Positions 1-10,966 of a DNA stretch of 64,000 bases are shown piece after piece. The stretch is taken from NCBI GenBank assembly GCA_031310005.1, contig CM062386.1, forward strand, positions 992,001 through 1,056,000, in the 5' to 3' direction. Position 1 is the stretch's first letter, and each line of letters starts with the position of its first letter. Both the position numbers and the translations under genes were made by a program. The notes beneath the pieces were generated by a model that saw nothing but the letters and a program-made list of their open reading frames with translations, was not told the DNA's origin and did no database searches. This DNA comes from Dactylellina haptotyla (lineage: Eukaryota > Ascomycota > Orbiliomycetes > Orbiliales > Orbiliaceae).

Positions 1-1398
1 GAGCGTTCTTTCGCTGCGTTTTCAACAATAGTGCGCGAGGACTCTAAATTTACGTTTTCGAGTCTTTCGAATGGATAAATAGAGATATATTTCAACCGTA
101 CGGTTAGAGATATGTTGCTAGACTTTGGCTTATTGATATGTATCCGTCTGTTTCTTAAGGAGGTTAACTCACAGCGGATTGGCAGCGAAGGGTGCGAAAT
201 GCTCCATTACGGGATAAGATCGTAGGAATAGTGGTGATTATTGATATACCTCAAGATCTGAAGAGCACTAGTAGCCTGGTACCTAGCGAGAGTACTTGGG
301 GGCAATGGCTAATACGTAGACACCAGGGAGGGGTTGATGTAGTGTAGTCCAGTATTGTATTGAGATATCCCACAGGTGAAGCTCAAGCCGTAAGGAACGT
401 AGTTTGGTTCGAGACGATGTCGATATATCTAGATCCTAATATCCAAGGCAAGAACGTGATATCGGACCAACGAGCTCTTGCAAGCTTGGGTGATTTAACA
501 GAATCTCATATCAGTTTTGCGCCTGATATTGGTTTACGAGAAAACCTGATATTGATATTGGGACAGCAAGTGCTACAAATGCGGGGAGGCTAAGATCCTG
601 CATGAATACAAGTACCAACACATAGCCAGATCGTAAATATGACAGCCTCGTCGCTCTTGCTAAAACGGTAGGAACCTTCGCTTTTATAACTTCGGCCTTA
701 CGATGGATCTCCCAGGTTTGTGATTCATTGGACAGATATAAATACCAAAAATAAATTTGCATATTCTTCCCAAGACAAAGGCTATAGCAACTGCTGCTTT
801 CCATAATAGAAATATATATCGAGAATTCCCGTCTCAACAAGTTAACAGCCGTACGTATCATTAAAAGATCTTTCTGTAAATTTATGTAAGGTACATTTAA
901 AGGTTCCGGATAGAAACTGGAGAAGAAAAACAAAAAGAGGTACAGCACTACCACGAAGAAGAAGAAAACGAGGAAGAATGCCATCAAAAAAAGACAACCA
1001 CAAAGGAGAGTTAAGAAACAAGGTAAATATAAAAAGAAATCCATGCAATCCTCAAGCATACACCAGCATGTAATACCAACATCAATAAAAATGTAAAAGC
1101 GGCATTGAATTTTTTCCATTAATACACTTTAGTAGTAGTAGTTGTAGTAAAAAGAGATGTAAAAAGAAAACCATTTTCTTCCAAACCAAAAAAAGCGACT
1201 GTTTTAAAACCAAAGGGGTGACGCTGACACTGTATTCTTTGAGGCTAAACCCGCCAACTGCATAACAAGGGAAGACTGGAAAATGTCGCCGTTTATGTGG
1301 ATCGTGATGATGATAATGTTGAATGAAAATAGGAATAGAACGGAGGGAGGTCAATGCTTCGGGTGGTGTTCCAAATTAACAAGGGATTTTGCTATGCT
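1..1398. other. Left-edge intergenic / 3' flank of KNR4
   Basis: No ORF here resembles a known protein. The longest open frames lie on the minus strand across an A-rich stretch (about 900-1200) and translate into Phe/Leu-rich low complexity, so I read them as chance. The right end should hold the 3' UTR of the minus-strand KNR4 gene. A gene ending left of the window cannot be excluded. Confidence 0.5.
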
Positions 1399-3150
1399 CT
1401 ATTTATCTTTCCCTAGATCGACGTCTTCTAATGTGTCGGCTAGGGAGTTGGCATCCTTACTCGCATCCTTGGATTTAACCGATTCTGGAGCCTTTGATGT
1501 AGTGGGTGTACTGATGAGATCAGATAGATCTTCGATATCGTCCTTCTTCTTTGTGACGCTATTGTCAATGGTCAACGGCGGCGGTGTCTCTGTACTTCTC
1601 GAGGATTGTAAACTTGTTCTAGCGGGCGTTAGGATTGTTGGGGTGTTGGGTCCGGAAGCAGTCGCGGAGGTCGGCATCTCCTCGATAGCCTTGCCAATCG
1701 GTCTGACAGCTCGGGGGGCATGGATAGGGGAGAGGGTTTTTGAGGGCATCGGTTCGCGAGATCCATCCGGTCGTACAATTGGGGAAAGGCCGATCATGGG
1801 GGAGCTAGGCGAGGCCGTTCCAGGACCAGGTCGTGGCCCGACGGGTCCATTGCCCGTAGCGAGATGGGGGGGTGGGCCCGGCCGCCTTCTCATGTGTGGT
1901 GGGATCTTTCTACCATACTTCTTGTCCGTTCGCAGTCGCAGGATATCCAAATACCCAGGCTCAACTTTTGTTGTCTTTAATTCGCGGAGTTTGAGCTCGC
2001 CAGTCTCCTCATCGACGTACCAATTGCTTCCCTCCAAATCATCGGCGACGGTAGCGAGGAAGGATGCCCAGGATTTCGCGACAACGTATTTACAATCGTA
2101 ATCCCTTCCAAACAAGATAACTTGACCCCATTTTCCGGCTGGGCCAGGCGCCAGATCAATACCGATATTGTTGCCGCCCCAGTCACGCACCAATGGAATC
2201 CATCCAGGGTGGCAGTAAACCTTCTGCACGGCGCCTTCCGGTTGCGAATCTTGTCGTGCCATCAAGACGGCCCTGTTCAGCGTGCTGCCGTTGGGGGGCG
2301 CTCCTCCGCGCGGACTGGAGGGACCGCTGGAAGGACCCGCCTGCGATGGAGGGGGTCTAGCAACAGCCTGCTGTTTCTGTAGATATTCCGCCCTGACAAT
2401 CTGCCACTGTTTCCATTCGTCTAGGATTTCCTCACAATCTAGCAACATGGCGCCGAATATTATGCCGGTAGGGGTACCACCTCGCTCCTGTCCGTCGTGA
2501 AACTGCAGGGACTCTCGAACTTCCATGGGTAACGAGCAGTCTAGATCGTGTTCCAGCTCGTTGATATCGTTCACCGTGGACCCTTCGCACAGCTGGTCGA
2601 ATAGTTCCGGGTAGTTGTCCTCCGCCCATGCGTCGATTCTCCTCCAGGAATGCGAGACAGGTGGCGGCGGCGGCGATCCATCAGCGTTGAAGTCTTGGAG
2701 CGGAATGCCCGATATTGCGGACCCATCCTTCGTTCTCGAGGCCGTGCTAGACCTGGAGCCGGGGGAGTAAGGAGCGTTAGGGCTTGTGGGATTTCCATTC
2801 TGAGATCTGGGGCTGTAGAGGTCGTTGGCGTCGGGTGCGGAGGCGAGGTGGGTGGAGGATCGGGAGGCAGAGTGGCCGAGGTCGTCGTTGTAGGGAGCGC
2901 TGCCGTCTAATCGCGAGGAGACGCCGGCGAATTCTGGGTTTCTGCCGACTCCTTGGTAGGCGTTTGCGGCGCGGTAAGGGGAGTTGAAGTTTGCATGTCT
3001 GTCATCCGAGGTCATAGCATGCCAGAAAGTTTTCATGGCATTTGTAAACCCGCTGTTTGTCATTTGTATTTCGTGGTTAGTTTCTGAGCGTAGTCAATAA
3101 TATCTGAGAAATTGGGAGTAGTTCAGGAGGTTGACGTACCTAGAAGCCAT
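1399..3150 (-). CDS. KNR4: KNR4/SMI1-type cell wall assembly regulator
   Basis: Family: KNR4/SMI1 proteins are intrinsically disordered hub proteins linked to cell-wall integrity signalling and 1,3-beta-glucan synthesis. Seen: 554 residues; the N-terminus carries the conserved TFWHAMTSDDRHA and NSPYR patches, then a Ser/Pro-rich linker, then a SMI1/KNR4 globular domain (about residues 135-400) with WRRIDAWAEDNYPELF, SLPMEVRESL, HDGQ, TGIIFG and NNIGIDLAPGP segments. A Pro/Ser-rich tail with acidic patches follows. Start: I use an 11-nt first exon (3140-3150, MAS plus two bases of a Ser codon) with a GTACGT donor, an ACTAAC branch point and acceptor at 3053/3052. This gives MASSGFTNAMKTFW. An unspliced start at 3063 gives MTNSGFTNAMKTFW with the same total length. 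The identity is firm and only the first codons are uncertain. The next gene, also minus-strand, is 2.3 kb upstream. Confidence 0.9.
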
Positions 3151-5472
3151 GTTGAAGGAGAGGGAGGAGAGATGAGCTTTGCAGGCTACTTGCTCGGGGC
3201 GTCTGGAGTATCTCAGTCGTATGAGAGAAGAGCGAGGTAAGGATATGACGGAAGAATCTTTTCTACGCCGTTTGGAGGTTGCTGTGGGAGTCCCGATGGG
3301 TTCTGTGCGGTGGAGGAGGATGTTGTTAGTTTGGAGGTGATGGGCATTGGCTGGCCGGGTTGAGTTGCACAGCAGCCGGCAGCGGAAAAGGAGCAGCTCG
3401 GTCAAGCTGTTTGTTCAGAATTGCGTACACTTTGCCCGGGAGGCCCTGGCTGGCGGTCGTACAGTGTTGAAACCAGCACTCGCTCGTGTTTCGCGAACCC
3501 CAGTCCTATTCGAAGCCGTAATGTGATGTTGAATGCGGTGGTGGTGAGGGTGATGGAGGTGATGATGACGATGATGGAGATGGAGATGGGGATCGAGGGA
3601 AGGGATCGAATTGCTTATATCCAACAAGACACGACAACATCGGCAAGAAAAAGGGTCAAACGGAGTCGGCAAAGCTAACCAAGCAAGCTACTTCGGTCGT
3701 CCCTATTACTAAATACTGGCAACTATCACATCCCCTTAAAAAGGTGCTGTTCCTTTGGTGCCCGGGGTCAAATAACTATCGAAATTAAAGGCCCGAGCCA
3801 GGGACCTCAACTCGAACTCGCGGTACGGTTCAAGTAGACAGCACCCAATCTCGCTCTCTCCCTTTCGTATATCACACATCAAATGAACGTGCTTGAAAAG
3901 GGCGCAGGTCACAATCGATCAATTCGCACCGTATTAACGTATTCTCTATATGCATTGTATCTAGGGACGCATTTTGCGAAACAAACCCACCCGCCGAAGT
4001 GCGAATAGGTAGAAAGAGAAAAGTTTTCCGACCTCAATCAGGGTCGCGCTCATCGTTCGCATTCGAAAAAATACTCGCCCGTTAATTCGCCCCCTAAGCC
4101 GATTTTTGCTTCCAGTTGCTGTGCCGGGTAAGGTCTCGTCCGCGAACTACACCGGCAACAGAACTAGTTTGGGGCCAAACTGTTCCTCCCCAAAACAAGC
4201 TTATTCCACAAGAGAGAGGGAAATAACGAAAAAGTCTTGGTGCCTGTTTGCCCTTTTCGAGAAAGTCCTCCTCGCTCGACTTAAGCGGGCTAAGCAATCT
4301 CTTCGCCTGGGAAAGCATGCTTAATATGTACCGGGTATCTGTGTGCACCCCCCGACGATGACGAATTTCGAGGTCATTGTTACATGTAAACACGCTGAAG
4401 TGGGCAAGTATATATATAAACTGTCTACACATCATCGACTTTTGCCCTCTTCCCCGTACAATTCGAATGGGGGCCAAATAGCAAATCTGGGTGCACCCTT
4501 GCGCGGATCTTTTCTGACTGATCTAATTGACTGGTCCCCGTTCGCCCTGCCAAAAATCGTCGCACGTCGGAGCTTTAAATTTTCCGTCCTTCGAGAGGTG
4601 ATTGGCCGTGTGCGGAAAGTGGCTGACAACAAGCTAATAACCACAGTCTTTGGTAGCTGATATAAATATTAAAAGTATTCGAGTACTACAACCGTCGCTT
4701 TTATTTTATTTTTACATATAATTGTATAACAGCCCGTAGCACTCACAAACCTCGTACATCGTACCGGGTGTCCCACTTGTGAACTCCCGTGTTGTTATCG
4801 TATGTATATGCATAGATATATCAATGACGGCATCGTTTAATATGGGTGAATATCACAGACTCTCGAAACCCTGCTCAGCCTCAGAAAATCATGGAAATGT
4901 AGTCACGAGCCAACCACGAGACTTTGCTTATATATACACTGAACAAAAATGAGCAATTACCAAAAAGGTCATAAACAAGAAATAGTGACAGGTCGAAGAA
5001 TAAGAGAGAAAGCGAATAGAAAAAACTCTAGAAAGCAACCTCGGGCCCGAACCGCCAGTTCTCAGGAGAGACTGTGAGAAGCAAAAGAAAAAAACAAAAG
5101 TAGAAAAATGAAGCCAGGGCCGACCCAGTGCATACAAGATGTTGGATGACCGCTGGGGAGGGAAATAAGTTATGTGAAATATGTTTATGAGTGTGTGTGT
5201 GTGTGTGTGTGTGCGTGTTTATAGAGGTAAGAGAATTGAAGAAATCGTAACCTCCCTACCTCATCAACCTTTAAAAACAGGCTGGAGGCCTCTATCTAAC
5301 AAAAATCCCGAAACGCCCGATTTTCTTTTCTGATGTGATACGTCGATACTTCTTCTACACGAATCAACAAGATCATCTCGACTAATTCCAACCATCCTTC
5401 AATCCAACATCGAAAAAAAGGCCATTAACTGCTCTCTGCAGCTCCTTAGAATATTATTTACTAATAATATGC
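3151..5472. other. Intergenic region, KNR4 promoter and GMT 3' flank
   Basis: 2.3 kb without a recognisable gene. It should contain the KNR4 promoter (near 3151) and the 3' UTR of the GDP-mannose transporter (near 5472). The short open frames at 4094-4660 on both strands have no protein-like conservation. A GT dinucleotide repeat lies at 5191-5213. Confidence 0.6.
5191..5213. repeat. (GT)n microsatellite
   Basis: An uninterrupted GT repeat of about 11.5 units in the presumed 3' flank of the GDP-mannose transporter gene. Simple-sequence repeat; no function inferred. Confidence 0.95.
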
Positions 5473-6837
5473 TTAGTTCTTCCGAAGACCATCACGCTGG
5501 CTTGCGCTGCTCGCGCTAGTTGGTAGTGATGTATTCTGCTTCTGCTGGATCTTGGCCATGGAATACACAATACCCGAGATGAATCCGATAGCAATAGCCT
5601 ATATAGCCACCGTTAGCACACACCTTTCTCTTAAGCTATTTTGGAGATAAAGTATCAACTTACAGTAACGGAGAAGAAGGTGACTGGGGCATCAAAGAAG
5701 ATGAGACCGGATACGGCGATTGGGAGCTTATTCAAAGCACCAACCATACTATATGTCGTCGAGGAAGTAACACGGACACACCACGCAGATGTATAGCTGA
5801 TAAACACGGACGAGAGACCGGAAATAAACATGGCGGTCAAAACGCTGTTACGGGTGTCGACAGGGAAGTTCTTGTTGACGTTCACGGTGCTCCAGTCTTC
5901 GAGGAGGAAGGTGCAAACCAAAAGGACCGGAATGCTGAGGAGATTGTTGTAGAACATGGCTATAAATTTCATCGAATATTAGCTATTTGTTCCTCTCTTT
6001 TTTATGAGAGAATGGCTACATACTATCGAAATCCTTGAACTGGGTGACCTTGATTCTCTTGCGCATACCCAAGACGTAGGCGGTGGTGCTCAAACAGTTG
6101 ATGAACATCCACAGGTATCCGGCGTTCAAGGTGGAGATCTGGGTGGCAGCTTCGGCGGAGTTGTGGCCGTGGGTGGACAGAGCAGCTTGGATGTCGGCCC
6201 AAGCGGCGACAACGGACGAGAGCACGATGAGACCGAAGGAGAGGAGGGCCATTGGGGTGACGGTGCCACCGAACCAGAGAACCTCACCGTAGGCGATCAT
6301 GATGATGGTTAAGTTCTTGAAGATGGTGTACACGGGGATCGAAAGGAATTGAAGCCTATAATTTATCCGTATTATCAGCAATTGTCCAGAAGGCGGTGCT
6401 CCGATAGAGGTATGCTTACGCTTTGGAGCCGGTATAGATCATACCAATCAAGAGCAGAGAGATAGGCATCCCTACACAGTCATTAGCTACAGTATATTCA
6501 AATATACCGAATCCGGGAACTTACATTTCCGAGCTTCGTCCATGTTGAAATCACGATATGTGATAATCTTCATCCGCTTGCAGACCTCGATAGCAACCAC
6601 GCACACGACAGACTGCACAATCAAGAGGAAGAAGTTCAAGTTGAAGTGGTATCCGGAGAGAACATATTTGTTCGTGACAGTCATGAGGATGGAGGCACCG
6701 CAGTAACTCGCGATCGCGACAGTTCCCTGGTTACCGGCAGCATTTGGGTTCTGCACGGGGGGTGGTCGCGGAGGCGGCGACATGGGCGGCATCGGGACCT
6801 TGAAGTCCTTCATTCTGATATCGTCTGAGGAAGACAT
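5473..6837 (-). CDS. VRG4: GDP-mannose transporter (Golgi nucleotide-sugar transporter)
   Basis: Imports GDP-mannose into the Golgi lumen for mannosylation of glycoproteins and sphingolipids (known for VRG4/GMT). Seen: five exons (6525-6837, 6420-6471, 6024-6355, 5664-5959, 5473-5598) joining in frame to 372 residues. The cytosolic N-terminus is Pro-rich. About ten hydrophobic segments follow, starting at [18 protein letters not shown]. The family's substrate-binding GALNK signature is present ([12 protein letters not shown]), and so is [19 protein letters not shown]. The C-terminus ends in polar residues (RDGLRKN). The length is normal for the family. The introns are 53-67 bp. Divergent from the TXNDC9-like gene across a 991-bp spacer. 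Confidence 0.96.
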
Positions 6838-7828
6838 TGTGGCGGGTGTATTCCGTAGTAATTAAAATTAAAAGCGAGATGAGGTAAAAGGAAATGTGAT
6901 GCTACACTGTTTACGACGATTCAAAGTCCCTCACGAAATAAAGAGGTGAAACGGTTGACGCAAAAGGAGCGGTAGAATCGAACTCAGACGACACCGGAGA
7001 GAGGGCAGCAAACGAGGCCGGGGTCAGTTGGCTGGCTGGCTGGCGGGCTGGTGGATGGGGTGAAGGGGAGGAGGATGGGGGAGAGAGAAGAGAGGAAAGG
7101 GAGTCGGTTTTGACGATGTGGTCGGGTTTGGCGATGTTTGATGTGTTCTGTTTGATTGAAATTGCCCGTTCGAAAAGGAGACGACGTTTCAGCTGTGGGA
7201 ATTCGAATGCCTTCACGTTAGCAGGAATCATTCCCCTGGCGGAAGGGGCGCTCCCATTGGCCCCGCGGCTGCAACCTAACAATTTGGCCTTCTCGAAGGC
7301 GAGCTTACCCTGGCACGAGTCTGGTAGTCGAGTGCTCTTTCACTGCAAGTTATCTGGCCTTCGCGGGAAAAGTAAGCGTGAGGGCCAAAGTGGGACCTGG
7401 CTCGCTGGTTAGCTGGGTGCTGGATGCCACCCACGACTGCATACGGCTACTGCAGCCGGGCAAGGCTGGACACTGGACGACATACATACGCTTTCTACTT
7501 TAATTTTGTCGTTATTATCTCGTAGGCGGAGAGTCGTGAACGACAAGCTCGATCGAGCACCCGAAGTATAGCGACTCCCCACAAAATTCAATTCCAACAC
7601 TGCCCCGGAGACAGATACCCACCTCTGCACCATTACGTCCTCTCTTGTCCCCTTGCCAATTTCCGCCGCGCCCCGGGAAGCACCAGCCATTCCGATCTCC
7701 AGCAATCTTCACTTCCACGTTGATTTTTTGAGGATTTTGTTATAATCGTTAATTTTTATTTCCTTTTTTTACCACAGCCACAACGCACCGTCTTCCGGGG
7801 TTAGAACTACCACCAGTATATTTTCAGG
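6838..7828. promoter_or_regulatory. Divergent promoter region, GDP-mannose transporter / TXNDC9-like
   Basis: 991 bp between two divergently transcribed genes, so both promoters should lie here. It includes GGCTGGCTGGCTGGCGGGCTGG-like direct repeats around 7029-7050 and pyrimidine-rich stretches close to the plus-strand start. No gene is recognisable. Confidence 0.6.
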
Positions 7829-8693
7829 ATGGAGGATGGCCCGATAGATGAGCGGGTTGCACAGCTCCTGGACTCCAGGACGGATAAAGCCCAGAAGACT
7901 GCTACCGACGAGGACGACGAGGACGCTCTCTTGGCTGAGCTTGAAAAGGACGAGGATAATGTACTGGACGGGCTACGAGAGGCGCGGCTACAGCAGCTGC
8001 ATGAAGAGTACGTGCCCGCTCATAATTTATAAAATCCGCATTCTATAATATTTTATAGTTTTTATTAATCATTAGATATTCATATAGACTATCGAGAGAG
8101 AGGAAGATGAAGGCGGAAAACCAGGGCGAGTACTTTGAAACCATGACCGAGAAGGAAATCATGGATCTCACCACGTACGGTTATCACATATATCTATCCT
8201 TTCAAAGGAAATATTGTATTCTAATGAGGGGGTGGCTCGCAGGTCGCGGAAATACTCTCTCGTTCACTTCTTTCATCCAGATTTCCGCCGGTGTAAAATC
8301 ATGGATACCCACTTGGAAATACTGGCGAGGAAACACTTCGACACCATGGTTACAAAAATTAACGTCGAGAACGCACCATTTTTGATAGAGAAATTAAAGG
8401 TTCAGGTTTTGCCGTGTCTGATAGCGTGGGTGGACGGCAAGAGTGTTGATAGGATAGTCGGGTTCGAAGGAGAGCTAGGGAATACCGATTCCTTCCAAAC
8501 CGCGGCATTGGAGAACCGGCTGTTGAGTTCCGGTAAGTTGACCCTATTCTTTCCCGTCTCACCAAGAGGTGCTTACACCATAGTAGGAGTCTTCCAGAGG
8601 GCAAAGACGACAGACAATACGAGGAACCGATCGATATTTGGCCAAACGGCCAAGAAGCAAGTAGATGGAGATGACGACGATGATTGGGATTAA
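7829..8693 (+). CDS. PLP1: Phosducin-like / thioredoxin-domain protein (TXNDC9 family, Plp1)
   Basis: Family: TXNDC9/Plp1 proteins are co-factors of the chaperonin CCT in folding of actin and tubulin. Seen: four exons (7829-8007, 8088-8174, 8243-8532, 8587-8693) giving 220 residues. There is an acidic helical N-terminus (EDDEDALLAELEKDED), then the junction segment LHEELSREKxKAENQGEYFE typical of the family, then a thioredoxin-like fold starting at KYSLVHFFHPDFRRC and including VLPCLIAWVDGKSVDRIVGFE. The tail is acidic and ends DDDDDWD. As in other family members, the CxxC redox motif is absent, so a chaperone role rather than a redox role is expected. The 3' end faces the prephenate dehydratase gene 83 bp away. 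Confidence 0.93.
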
Positions 8694-8776
8694 ATAGCAT
8701 TATATCTTTGTCTAATCAGAAGCGTCTATGATAATACCAAGCTTTATTGTTTCCTTGAGCCTTAACACTAACAAAA

Positions 8777-9738
8777 TCAACTGCTGCTGCTGTCTCGCTT
8801 TAACCCCCTCTCGTAACTGCCAAACACCCTCATCGACCTGCAATACTTGTTCATTTTGTGCAGCGCCTTCTTCACATGAGCGGAGTCCTTGTGCCCCTCA
8901 AACTCCACGAGGAATATGTAATTCCACGAAACAACCAGTGACGGCCGGCTGGAAATGCTAGTCAAGTTCATCCCGAACTCTTTGAACACCATCAGCATAT
9001 CGCACAGCGCACCCGGCTGCTCGTGGTGCACCGTGAAAGTCATAAAAGTCTTATCGCTCCCTTCGACGGTCGATGGCTCCGCTGTGGATTTGGATATCAC
9101 CAAGAAGCGAGTGGTGTTATCCGATCGTTCTTCGATATTCTTCGCCAGGATGCTCAAATTCGGATGCACGGACGCCGCGATGGAGCTAGCTATAGCCACC
9201 GCTGACGGTTCTTTATTAGCTAGATCGGCGGCCTTCGACGTCGACGATACATCCACCCTTTCCACGCCCTTCAGATGCTCCGTCAAGAAGGGCTCGCATT
9301 GTCCGAACGCCTGCGGGTGGGAGTATATCCTCGATACAGTCTCACGGGATATTCCGCCTTCGCGCTGGTGGCCGAGCAGACAATGGTGAACATCGAGATA
9401 CGCTTCGCCGCAGACTCTGATCTCAGGGAACAGCTTCTCCCTGTCGCAAAAGAGGTCGAGGGTTTGGACTACGGATCCGTTTGTAGAGTTCTCGAAGGGG
9501 ACGACGCCGATGTCCGTTTTGCCGGATTCAACGGCGACGAAGATGTCGGAAATTTGGATGCATGGGACATGTTTGTATTTGTCGGTGGGGAACCGTTGGA
9601 GGGTCACCTATAGAACAGTTTCATTTTCAATTAATATATTGTATTTTCTATTTTCGTGAACGATTTGAGTGCGTTGTGAGGGAGCGGTACCTGGTGGGAG
9701 TAGGTGGATGGCGGGCCTAAGTACGCTACAGTCTGCAT
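8777..9738 (-). CDS. PHA2: Prephenate dehydratase (phenylalanine biosynthesis)
   Basis: Converts prephenate to phenylpyruvate, the penultimate step of phenylalanine synthesis. Seen: two exons, a 48-nt first exon (9691-9738) coding MQTVAYLGPPSTYSHQ and a long second exon (8777-9607), separated by an 83-bp intron. The product has 292 residues. PDT domain (about 1-185): start motif YLGPPSTYSHQ, VPFENSTNGSV, YSHPQAFGQC and the catalytic TRF motif in DNTTRFLVI. ACT regulatory domain (about 200-285): PGALCDMLMVFKEFGMNLTSISSRP, a variant of the Phe-binding ESRP motif, so feedback inhibition by phenylalanine is likely. The first exon is too short for an ORF scan and was placed from its splice signals and the conserved N-terminus. 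Confidence 0.95.
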
Positions 9739-10270
9739 CTTGAATATCTCTGACGAGCACTATCATATATCAATGTATTAAGATATTCTAGTGCGGATCT
9801 TAAGATCTTTGAGAATTCTTGCGGAAGAGCTTCGCAATTTCGAATTTTGTAGGCAGGTACCGTGAGGTGACGTTATCTATGAGGGTATCGGAACAATTGA
9901 AGATAGCATTGTAGCACAAAACGAGAACCCCGATACAAAATAAGTACTTTTTCTTAGAAACGGGAGCTTTGATCCGAGGGGAGGAAAAGCATTAAGACAT
10001 TTCTGTCAGCGTCGGTCACCGCGAGTCACGATGGCCGCTCCTAGTCGAGGCGAGGTTAGAGAGAGGGGGTCTTGGGAACGGTCTTCCCCTTGCATAAGAC
10101 GTTCGATGCGGGTTCACACTCTAATCAGTATTAGGTTCAGGTACTTTTTCTCTCACTGGCTGGGTTCATCCGATGTCGCCTTTGCAAATTGATGCTCGAC
10201 GTTTATTAACTTCCGATGCCAGACTCGGTTAGACCGGGGAGGAAAGAAGAGCCCGCTTGTGTGCAGTCGG

Positions 10271-10310
10271 AGTCACAGCCAGTCACAGCTGGTCACCGCA
10301 AGTCACAGCC
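10271..10310. repeat. 10-bp tandem repeat array with phased GTCAC
   Basis: Four consecutive decamers close to AGTCACAGCC, each carrying GTCAC at the same offset (10272, 10282, 10292, 10302). A related pair with the same 10-bp spacing sits at 10015 and 10025. The array is about 650 bp upstream of the eRF1 start codon. Confidence 0.8.
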
Positions 10311-10734
10311 GGTCAATCAGAGCCGGGCTTGGGAAATGCTTGACGGGCATCGGCCTCTCACTCAAGCCACTCCTCGCTCACTCGCTCGCTCTCAGGAACA
10401 GAGCAGAACAGCAAAGACGTGCATATTTCGTGCAGGGCGGTCTGACGTTATAAAGCAGGGCGCTCCTTCCTGTTCGACTCTCCTTCTCGATCGAGTAACT
10501 GTAACATCTTCTCTTAAACCTGATGGTATATACCTCTCGAGATACTCTGCCACCCGCCCGCCATCTTGTACCGTGACAACGGGTCAAACAAACCCTCCCA
10601 CTAAACAAAGACAGCAGAAGAAAAAAAAAAACCAAAAAATCTTGAATTTTGGTGGTGCAGCGCAGGCGTGTTGGGTGTGTCGTCGGAGTGTGTTGCGGTG
10701 CCAGACAAACGTCGACCTCCTCGCCAATTCTCAA

Positions 10735-10760
10735 TTTTTATTTTATTTTATTTTATTTTA
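10735..10760. repeat. (TTTTA)n pentanucleotide repeat
   Basis: About five tandem TTTTA units in the presumed 5' leader/promoter of eRF1. Poly(dT)-like tracts of this kind are common nucleosome-excluding elements in fungal promoters; that role is an inference. Confidence 0.9.
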
Positions 10761-10966
10761 TCTTATTCTTCCTTCTCACCGCTTCGACCGCTCCGTCGTC
10801 AGATCCTCTCCGTCCAGAAAGACGCCCGAACCCACCTGCGAACTAGCTTCCTTAAGCTCGGCCGTACCTCCACCGGACTCGATCCGACCTCCCTGACCCT
10901 CCAACCCATCTCTCTCTCCGTCTCGTCACAGCTTCTGTAGCTTCACAACAGAATCCTCAGTCCAAA

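Larger units (their letters stand above)
9739..10966. promoter_or_regulatory. Divergent promoter region, PHA2 / eRF1
   Basis: 1.2 kb between divergent genes. It holds a 10-bp tandem array (10271-10310) and a TTTTA repeat (10735-10760), listed separately. The last 200 bp before the eRF1 start are pyrimidine-rich, as expected for a highly expressed fungal gene. Open frames across 10216-10940 are of low complexity and I do not call them genes. Confidence 0.6.

Noticed and set aside
511-1119. 202-codon minus-strand open frame
   Set aside because: Phe/Leu/Val-rich translation of an A-rich run; no domain, poor codon pattern.
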